Shown: one piece after another, positions 58,496 to 64,000 of the stretch
Layout: each line of letters begins with the position of its first letter
How positions within the stretch are numbered: position 1 is the first letter of the stretch
From: Gordonia westfalica
GTDB lineage: Bacteria; Actinomycetota; Actinomycetes; Mycobacteriales; Mycobacteriaceae
Direction: 5' to 3'
Length of the DNA: 64,000 nt
NCBI RefSeq assembly: GCF_900105725.1
Contig: NZ_FNLM01000034.1
Coordinates: 1,612,001 to 1,676,000, forward strand
The notes under the pieces: model-generated
What the model saw: only the letters and a program-made list of their open reading frames with translations
Told to the model about the DNA's origin: nothing
The model's database searches: none
Translations under genes and position numbers: made by a program

Positions 58496-59354
58496 CTAGC
58501 CGGCGACTTCGACCGCCTCGCCGGACGACACGGCTGCACGTCGCACACCGGTGACGAACAGCACGAGTCCGACGACGACCCAGGTGGTCAGCGTCAGCGC
58601 CGCGGTCAGACCGCCGGAGCCGCTGAAGTAGGCGGCCGAGCGAACCAGTGTCCCGGCGGCACCCGGCGGCAGGATCTGACCGAAAGCGCCCAGCCCGGAC
58701 GGCAGCCAGGCAGCCGACCCGGCGATACCGGCCAGCGGGTTGCCGAGGAACATCATGACCATTGCTCCGATGGTGAAACCTTTGGCGCCGAACGCATTCT
58801 GCAGACCCGCCAGCGGGATGGCCAAGGCCGCGATACCCAAGGCGATCGATCCGGCGACCGACCAGAACGCCCCCGACCACAGTCCTGCCTCGATGCTGCC
58901 GAACCCGAAGGCGAGCATGCACGCCACCACGAGTCCACCGACGACCGAGAACGTGACCAGGCCGGTCAGGTACCAGCCGTTGCTGCGCGGGAAGATCTTC
59001 CGGAACGCGACGACCGGCACGATGCCGCCGAACACGAGCGGGAACGCCAGGCCGCCGATGCCGATGCCGGTGGGGTCACTCTCGGGCAGCGGAACGACGT
59101 CCTCGACCGTCACCGTCTCCCCCATCGCCGGCCCCAGGGCCTGCGCGGTTCCGGTGAGACTTCCGCTGATCGACGCCGACTCGGAGATCGTGGGCCCCGC
59201 TTTTGAGCGACGGGAGGATGAAGACCATCAGCAACAGGATGAGGATCGCACCGAGACCCAGGGTCAACCCGGCCGGCATCACCACGGGCGGCGGCATCTT
59301 CTTTCCGTTCGCCCTCTTCTGCGAGACGGCGCTTCCCGCATCTCCCACTGCCAT
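58496..59354 (-). pseudogene. Membrane protein gene broken by a frameshift or internal deletion
   Basis: Two reading frames share one gene. The 5' frame from ATG 59354 gives MAVGDAGSAVSQKRANGKK, a membrane span (LTLGLGAILILLLMVFILP) and SLKSG, then runs out of frame. From about 59210 a second frame continues PTISESASISGSLTGTAQAL and then five membrane spans up to 58496; its first start would be internal at 59125. The frames meet at AGCGGGGCCCACG. An N-terminal span, an extracellular loop and a five-span C-terminal part resembles the YhgE/Pip or ABC-2-like proteins, in which the loop is normally longer, so an internal deletion is possible as well as a one-base error. Confidence 0.75.
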
Positions 59355-59372
59355 CGTGCTTCCTCCGAATCC

Positions 59373-59419
59373 AACCGGATGAATTTCCTCCGGGTATAGT
59401 GGATGATAACCCTCCGGTT
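59373..59419. promoter_or_regulatory. Divergent promoter region with nested inverted repeats
   Basis: AACCGGA (59373-59379) and TCCGGTT (59413-59419) form an outer inverted repeat; inside, GGGTAT...ATAACCC (59392-59412) is a second one, with TATAGT resembling a -10 box. It lies between the broken membrane gene and the divergent TetR gene, the usual place for a TetR operator. Evidence is sequence symmetry only. Confidence 0.45.
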
Positions 59420-59478
59420 AAGATCGATGTGTCAAGCCGGGTGTGACGCACGAGTCACCCGGTCGAGAGGATGTGGAG

Positions 59479-60033
59479 ATGCGAGCAGATGCAGCGCGAC
59501 GCCGTCAGGCGATCGTCAGGGAAGCCAGTCGCCTGTTCGCGGCGCAAGGCGGTGGCGTCGCACTCGAGACGGTCGCCGAGGGTGCCGGCGTGGGAATCGC
59601 CACCCTGTACCGGAACTTCGACTCACGGCACGCGCTCGCCGACGAGGTGGCGCTCACGATCCTCGGCGACATCGGAAGAGCCGCCGACGACGGCCTCGAC
59701 GCGATCACCACGTCACCCGACGACGCGTGGACGACATTTGTGAATCGGCTCGTCGAACTGAACCTCGGCGCCCTTTCGGCCGCGTTGGCCGACTACGTGA
59801 CCGCCGCGGTCAGGGACAAACAGTCCCAGACCCTGACCCGCGTCGAAGAATTGCTCGACACAGCCAAGAGGGCAGGCCTGGTCCGCGATGACCTGGACGC
59901 ACTCGAGTTGATCGTCGGGATCGGACTCATCACACGTCCTCAGCCCGACGTCGTCCGGGCCGCGACTCCGAACCTCGTGCCGAGGCTGGTGTCCATACTG
60001 TTGGCGGGAATGCGGCCGCCGGTCGTGGACTGA
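59479..60033 (+). CDS. TetR family transcriptional regulator
   Basis: 184 residues from ATG 59479; AGAGG lies ten bases upstream. Residues 5-55 are the DNA-binding domain (RRQAIVREASRLFAAQGG; helix-turn-helix ETVAEGAGVGIATLYRNF). The C-terminal domain is short for TetR (about 130 residues). It is divergent from the broken membrane protein gene, whose transport-like product it probably controlled, and convergent with the damaged methyltransferase gene (13 bp apart). Confidence 0.88.
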   Translation: MRADAARRRQAIVREASRLFAAQGGGVALETVAEGAGVGIATLYRNFDSRHALADEVALTILGDIGRAADDGLDAITTSPDDAWTTFVNRLVELNLGALSAALADYVTAAVRDKQSQTLTRVEELLDTAKRAGLVRDDLDALELIVGIGLITRPQPDVVRAATPNLVPRLVSILLAGMRPPVVD

Positions 60034-60046
60034 CCCCAGCCCGAGC

Positions 60047-60792
60047 TCACACCGCACCACGCGCCGCCCACGCGGTTGCCGAGACGGTGAACGGTCCGTC
60101 GCCCAGACGCCCCTGCGCGACCCTCTCGAGTTCGTCCCGCGAAGCGGCGTCGAGCGCCCCGACGTACTCACCCGCCGGACCGACGCCGAAAGTGTAAGGC
60201 TCCCACCACTCCTCGAAGGTCGGATGCACGACGTCGACGGCGATGGGCTCCTCGACGACGCCGCGCAGTCCGGCCGCCCCGAACAGCTGGGTGAGATGAC
60301 CGCGATGCGCACCGGAGAGCAGCGCCTCATCCTGGGCGTCGGGGTCGAGAACGTGCACGGCATCCCAGAACGGGGCGAGCGCACCGGTGGGACCGTCCCA
60401 CACGCAGGCCGCGACGGTCCCGCCCGGCCGGGTCACCCGCGCCATCTGCGTGAGTCCGCGGACGGGGTCGGTCATGAAGTGGACGACCAGTTGCGCGAGT
60501 GCATGCGTGAATCGGTCTGCCTCATAGGGCAATTCCTCAGCCGTCCCGCGACTGACGTCGACGTCCGGGAATCGTTCACGGAATGCGTCGACGAACGGCG
60601 GCACGGGTCGATCGCGGTGACGGCAGCACCCGATTGCAGCACGTCAGCGGCCAGCGCCCCGGGCCCGCACCCGACGTCGAGGACATCCGCGTCCGCACCG
60701 ACCCCCGCGAAAGTCGCGAAGACTCGGGCGAGAGGGTCGGCGTAACGGCCCATGAAGCGTCCGTACGCCTCGGGCGGGACGACGAAACCCAC
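60047..60792 (-). pseudogene. SAM-dependent methyltransferase gene with a frameshift
   Basis: The frame from GTG 60792 reads VGFVVPPEAYGRFMGRYADP and motif I VLDVGCGPGALAADVLQ, up to AVTAIDP, then goes out of frame at about 60605 (ATCGACCCGTGCCGCC). The next frame continues PPFVDAFRERFPDVDVSRG, LPYEADRFTHALAQLVVHF and the rest of a type 11 methyltransferase to 60047. A single-base change would restore one protein of about 248 residues. The two halves fit one family with no missing sequence, so this looks like a recent lesion or a sequencing error. Confidence 0.82.
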
Positions 60793-61079
60793 TCGCCCAT
60801 CGTACGACGCGGCTACCAGCGATGAACTCGAGTCAGCCGATCCCGATCGACCGCCGACCCGGGCCCGGAGCTGCGAATCCAGCAGTTCCCACAGCACTCC
60901 GCATGGGAGATCCCTCGGAGCCGAGTGTCATCCGTTCATACCAATGAATTCGGACACGACACACGAGCGCTCGGGCCGATGCAACAATCGCACCGCTTGA
61001 ACCCGACAAAGCCCCCGACACGACAGACGACGGCGTGACGACGGCGCGACACCTAAGCAGACGAAGTGGAGACCCACCG

Positions 61080-61679
61080 ATGAAGCGCTTCCGCATCCTC
61101 AGCATCACCGCATCGGCCATCGCGATGCTCGCGATCTCCTTCGGTACCGCCCACGGAGCGCCCGCCCCGGCGACACCGTCGCATCTGTCGGTGGCGTCTG
61201 CCGACGGCGCGTCGATCACCTCCACCCTGAGGAACGCCACCTTCGTCTCCGCCGACGACGGACTCCACGTGGTCGATCGCAACGGCCGAATCCTCGAGCG
61301 CGTCGCGCTGACCCTGCCTCTCAGCGGGGCGATCGTGCCGATGCGCGCACAGGTCGGCGCAGATCGCACCTCGGCAACCTTCACCCCGATCCTCACGCCG
61401 GAAGTCCGGGCCGCGATCGCTGCCGGAGTCCGCCCCGTGTCGGCGAAGAAGGATCAGGCGTTCCAGAAGATGGTCTGGCACATCAACAACGGTTGGAACC
61501 GCGGCGGCAACGTGACCACGGCGATCGGCGCGCTCGCCGGCCTGATCATCGGCTGCCTGGTCATCGTCGGATGCATCTGGGGCGCCGGCGTCGGCGCCGC
61601 CATCGGTGCGGTGATCGGTATCGGCAACGGCGATCCGGCTACCGCCCAGGCGATCCTGAACTGGATCAACACCCCATGA
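61080..61679 (+). CDS. Secreted protein with glycine/alanine-rich hydrophobic C-terminus
   Basis: 199 residues from ATG 61080 (GTGGAG upstream). The signal peptide FRILSITASAIAMLAISFG ends near AHG. The mature part has a polar beta-rich region, the motif VWHINNGWNRGGNVTTA, and then a hydrophobic stretch (IGALAGLIIGCLVIVGCIWG and GAGVGAAIGAVIGIGNG) that could insert in a membrane. Proteins like this are common, unannotated, in Gordonia, Rhodococcus and Nocardia. No function can be stated. It is followed by a strong terminator. Confidence 0.8.
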   Translation: MKRFRILSITASAIAMLAISFGTAHGAPAPATPSHLSVASADGASITSTLRNATFVSADDGLHVVDRNGRILERVALTLPLSGAIVPMRAQVGADRTSATFTPILTPEVRAAIAAGVRPVSAKKDQAFQKMVWHINNGWNRGGNVTTAIGALAGLIIGCLVIVGCIWGAGVGAAIGAVIGIGNGDPATAQAILNWINTP

Positions 61680-61740
61680 CAGAGGGGTAGAACCCCTCGA
61701 TTCCGGATGTGGCCCTCCCCCAGCCGCGCCGGAGTTCCCC

Positions 61741-61791
61741 AAGAAGATCCCTCGCGCCCTCCCCCGACAGAAACGCGCGAGGGATCTTCTT
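61741..61791. terminator. Hairpin terminator before the alkB operon
   Basis: Arms AAGAAGATCCCTCGCG (61741-61756) and CGCGAGGGATCTTCTT (61776-61791) are perfectly complementary and extend one more pair; the loop is 17 bases. TTCTTT follows on the plus strand and AAGAAGA on the other side, so it can end transcription either way. It separates the secreted protein gene from alkB. Confidence 0.85.
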
Positions 61792-61821
61792 TGCCGAAAT
61801 TTACTTTACAAACCACCCGAT

Positions 61822-61844
61822 TTGTCTAGACAACGTACATTGTC
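61822..61844. promoter_or_regulatory. Compound palindrome in the alkB promoter region
   Basis: TTGTCTAGACAA (61822-61833) is a perfect palindrome. Its GACAA (61829-61833) is also the left arm of a second repeat, GACAA-CGTACA-TTGTC (61829-61844). The site lies 54 bases before alkB ATG and is a likely regulator binding site for alkane induction; the family of regulator is unknown, though a TetR-type AlkU is common downstream of rubB. Confidence 0.6.
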
Positions 61845-61897
61845 TCGGTTAGTGTCGAGTGCGGCAAGTCACAGTCCCCCTCGTGAGAGGAGCGTGC

Positions 61898-63145
61898 ATG
61901 AGTACCGCACCGCTCGAATCCGCCCCTGATACCCCGCCGCTGGAATGGCGCGACAAGAAGCGCCATCTCTGGCTGCTCGGCCTCATCCCGCCGACGTCGG
62001 TCTTTCTGGCGATGGCGCTCGTCGCCGCCTTCAACGCGATCGGCCACGGTCTCGACGCAGTGTCGCCGGCCTGGTGGTGGATCGGCCCGATGCTGGTCTA
62101 TGTCCTGCTGCCGATCCTCGATGTCTTCTTCGGACCCGACGGCTCGAATCCGCCCGAGGAGCTGATGGAGCAGCTGGAGAACGACAAGTACTACCGCTAC
62201 TGCACCTACATCTACATCCCGTTCCAGATCGCCAGCCTCGTGGTGGCCTGCTACCTCTGGACCGCCGACGACCTCAGCTGGCTCGGCATCGACGGCGGTC
62301 TGGGCCTCGTCTCCAAGATCGGTCTCGCACTGTCCATCGGCGTCATGGGCGGAATCGGCATCAACACCGCTCACGAACTCGGTCACAAGAAGGACGATCT
62401 CGAGCGCTGGCTCTCGAAGATCACGCTCGCGCAGACCTTCTACGGGCACTTCTACATCGAGCACAACCGCGGGCATCACGTCCGCGTCGCCACCCCCGAG
62501 GACCCGGCGAGCTCGCGCTTCGGTGAGACCTTCTGGCGATTCCTGCCGCGCAGCGTGTGGGGCAGCCTGAAGTCGTCGATCGAGTTGGAGCGCAAGCGCC
62601 TCGACCGTGCGGGCAAGCCGTTCTGGCACCCGAGCAACGACGTCCTCAACGCGTGGGCGATGTCGATCGCGTTGTGGGGTGTGCTCGCCGCCGTGTTCGG
62701 CTGGCAGGTCCTGCCGTTCCTCGTCATCCAGGCCGTCTACGGGTTCTCGCTGCTCGAGACCGTCAACTACCTCGAGCACTACGGCCTGATGCGCCAGAAG
62801 ACCAAGACCGGACGCTACGAGCGCTGCACCCCGGAGCACAGCTGGAACTCCGATCACATCTGCACGAACATCTTCCTGTATCACCTTCAGCGACACAGTG
62901 ATCACCACGCCAACCCCACTCGGCGCTATCAGACCCTGCGTAGCTTCGACGGCGCGCCGAACCTGCCGAGCGGATATGCCAGCATGATCACGCTCGCGTA
63001 CTTCCCGCCCATCTGGCGTGCGGTCATGGACAAGAGGGTTCTGGACCACTACGACGGCGACATCGAACTCGTCAACGTCGCGCCGCATCGTCGTGAACGC
63101 ATCCTCGCTGCGCACGGCGTCGCCGGGAAGGACGACAACCGATGA
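61898..63145 (+). CDS. alkB: Alkane 1-monooxygenase (integral-membrane non-haem di-iron)
   Basis: 415 residues from ATG 61898 (GAGAGGAG upstream). AlkB hydroxylates the terminal carbon of medium-chain alkanes. The eight-histidine clusters are NTAHELGHKKDD (about residue 158), EHNRGHHVRVATPEDP (about 188) and LQRHSDHHANP (about 330), plus NYLEHYGL. Six membrane spans are seen. Electrons come from the rubredoxins encoded next: the gene overlaps rubA by four bases (ATGA) and a reductase follows, giving a complete alkB-rubA1-rubA2-rubB operon, as known in Gordonia and Rhodococcus. Confidence 0.97.
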   Translation: MSTAPLESAPDTPPLEWRDKKRHLWLLGLIPPTSVFLAMALVAAFNAIGHGLDAVSPAWWWIGPMLVYVLLPILDVFFGPDGSNPPEELMEQLENDKYYRYCTYIYIPFQIASLVVACYLWTADDLSWLGIDGGLGLVSKIGLALSIGVMGGIGINTAHELGHKKDDLERWLSKITLAQTFYGHFYIEHNRGHHVRVATPEDPASSRFGETFWRFLPRSVWGSLKSSIELERKRLDRAGKPFWHPSNDVLNAWAMSIALWGVLAAVFGWQVLPFLVIQAVYGFSLLETVNYLEHYGLMRQKTKTGRYERCTPEHSWNSDHICTNIFLYHLQRHSDHHANPTRRYQTLRSFDGAPNLPSGYASMITLAYFPPIWRAVMDKRVLDHYDGDIELVNVAPHRRERILAAHGVAGKDDNR

Positions 63146-63342
63146 GCGCCTACCGTTGTCCGGTCTGCGATTTCGTCTACGACGAGGCGACCGGCGCACC
63201 CCGCGAAGGCTTCCCGGCCGGCACCGCCTGGGCCGACATCCCCGATGACTGGGCATGCCCCGACTGCGGCGTCCGCGAGAAGATCGATTTCGAGCGCGCC
63301 GGGAGCGAAGCGGGCGGGCCCACATCCACTCGAGGAGCGTAA
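63142..63342 (+). CDS. rubA1: Rubredoxin, AlkG1 type
   Basis: 66 residues. Two CxxC pairs hold the iron: [12 protein letters not shown] and [14 protein letters not shown]. The Arg-Glu insertion after the second pair is the AlkG1 feature; AlkG1-type rubredoxins are reported not to support AlkB hydroxylation, unlike AlkG2. An ATGA overlap couples it to alkB. The last 12 residues (GGPTSTRGA) are non-conserved. Confidence 0.93.
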   Translation: MSAYRCPVCDFVYDEATGAPREGFPAGTAWADIPDDWACPDCGVREKIDFERAGSEAGGPTSTRGA

Positions 63343-63346
63343 GACC

Positions 63347-63526
63347 ATGAATTTCAAGCTGTTCCGCTGCGAGGTCTGCGGATTCGAGTACGACGAAGAG
63401 CTCGGTTGGCCGGAGGACGGCATCGAGCCCGGCACCCGCTGGGCCGACATCCCCGACGACTGGAGCTGCCCCGACTGCGGTGCCGCCAAGGCCGACTTCG
63501 AGATGATCGAGGTGGCCCGCCCGTGA
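63347..63526 (+). CDS. rubA2: Rubredoxin, AlkG2 type
   Basis: 59 residues. CxxC pairs are in [14 protein letters not shown] and [15 protein letters not shown], with [11 protein letters not shown] between, the pattern of AlkG2 rubredoxins, which deliver electrons to AlkB. GAGGAG lies ten bases upstream, four bases after the rubA1 stop. The stop overlaps the reductase start (GTGA). Confidence 0.94.
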   Translation: MNFKLFRCEVCGFEYDEELGWPEDGIEPGTRWADIPDDWSCPDCGAAKADFEMIEVARP

Positions 63527-64000
63527 ATTCCGTTCCCGACGGTCGGCCCGGGTCATCGGTGGTGATCGTCGGGACGGGGGTCGCTGGTATCACTGCCGCG
63601 GAAACGCTGCGCGCCAACGGCTTCGACGGCAGCATCACCGTCTTCGGCGAGGAACCCCACCTCCCCTACCGCCGTACCGCGCTCAGCAAGGGCATCCTCG
63701 ACGGCGACCTGTCCGACGCCAAGATCACACTGCGGCCACCGGGATACTGGGACGAGCGCGGCATCCGGATCGTGTCGTCCGTCCGGGTCACCGGCGTCGA
63801 CGCCGCATCCAGAACCGTTGAGCTCGCCGACGGTTCGGTGGTCGGCTATGACGCGCTCGTCCTCGCGACCGGCGGCACGGCGCGTCACCTGCCCGGCGCA
63901 TCGTCGGATCTGTTGTCCCTGCGCACCCGCCACGACATCGACCGTGCCCGTGCCCGGATCGACTCGGGTCCGGTGGTCATCGTCGGCGGCGGACTGATCG
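63523..64000 (+). CDS. rubB: Rubredoxin reductase, N-terminal part (runs off the window)
   Basis: About 159 residues are visible, starting at GTG 63523 which overlaps the rubA2 stop. The FAD-binding loop is [17 protein letters not shown]; further on [17 protein letters not shown] is the second FAD contact and VVIVGGGLI at the edge is the NADH-binding glycine loop. It reduces rubredoxin with NADH and completes the alkane hydroxylase electron chain. Partial because the window ends. Confidence 0.93.
   Translation, partial: MNSVPDGRPGSSVVIVGTGVAGITAAETLRANGFDGSITVFGEEPHLPYRRTALSKGILDGDLSDAKITLRPPGYWDERGIRIVSSVRVTGVDAASRTVELADGSVVGYDALVLATGGTARHLPGASSDLLSLRTRHDIDRARARIDSGPVVIVGGGLI

Noticed and set aside
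57776..59206. Plus-strand frame opposite DUF1254 and the membrane gene
   Set aside because: Arg/Gln/Asp-rich composition and no motif; both minus-strand genes it covers have recognisable domains or membrane spans.

Overview
The window is high-GC DNA with Actinobacteria-style gene structure: frequent GTG starts, ATGA/GTGA stop-start overlaps, and dense short gaps. Content and order point to the Mycobacteriales, most likely Gordonia or a close relative. The evidence is the order polA, rpsA, coaE, DUF402, uvrB, usp, pdtaR, which recalls the Rv1626-Rv1636 region of Mycobacterium tuberculosis; a four-gene Sdh1-type succinate dehydrogenase operon (Rv0247c-Rv0250c type); and an alkB-rubA-rubA-rubB alkane hydroxylase cluster at the right edge. 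The genus call is an inference from memory; no database was searched.

Layout. 1-15966 (minus): two very large NRPS genes, C-A-T-C-A-T-C in the first and A-T-C-A-T-C-A... in the second, which runs off the left edge. The first module closely resembles EntF and its adenylation pocket reads as a serine code, so a catecholate-type siderophore or related acyl-Ser peptide is the best guess. 16210-28239: HMG-CoA lyase, universal stress protein, uvrB, DUF402 protein, a small secreted protein, coaE, a lipoprotein resembling the zinc chaperone AztD behind a Zur-like box, a TetR regulator, rpsA with a strong terminator, a 2H phosphoesterase and a methyltransferase. 28274-36443: second methyltransferase, polar amino acid ABC transporter, beta-decarboxylating dehydrogenase coupled to polA, GNAT. 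36666-42496: complete branched-chain amino acid type ABC transporter (two permeases, two ATPases, and a convergent binding protein separated by two back-to-back hairpins).

42665-46911: the ANTAR response regulator pdtaR, an odd class I tRNA with anticodon CAA, and a coupled three-gene glycan cluster (WcbI-like, GT4-like, GT2). 47164-51028: Sdh1 operon. 51142-55514: TetR with two operator copies, divergent to an SDR, a saccharopine-dehydrogenase-like protein and an acyl-CoA ligase, probably one catabolic unit. 55611-60792: membrane protein, secreted GH43-like beta-propeller, DUF1254 protein, and two damaged genes (a membrane protein and a methyltransferase) on either side of a TetR gene. 61080-64000: secreted glycine-rich protein, terminator, a compound palindrome, then alkB, two rubredoxins and the start of rubredoxin reductase.

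Functionally the window mixes housekeeping information genes (repair, replication, translation, CoA synthesis), respiration (Sdh1), nutrient uptake (two ABC systems and a possible zinc protein), hydrocarbon oxidation (AlkB system) and secondary metabolism (NRPS). I see no CRISPR array, insertion sequence, prophage or rRNA.
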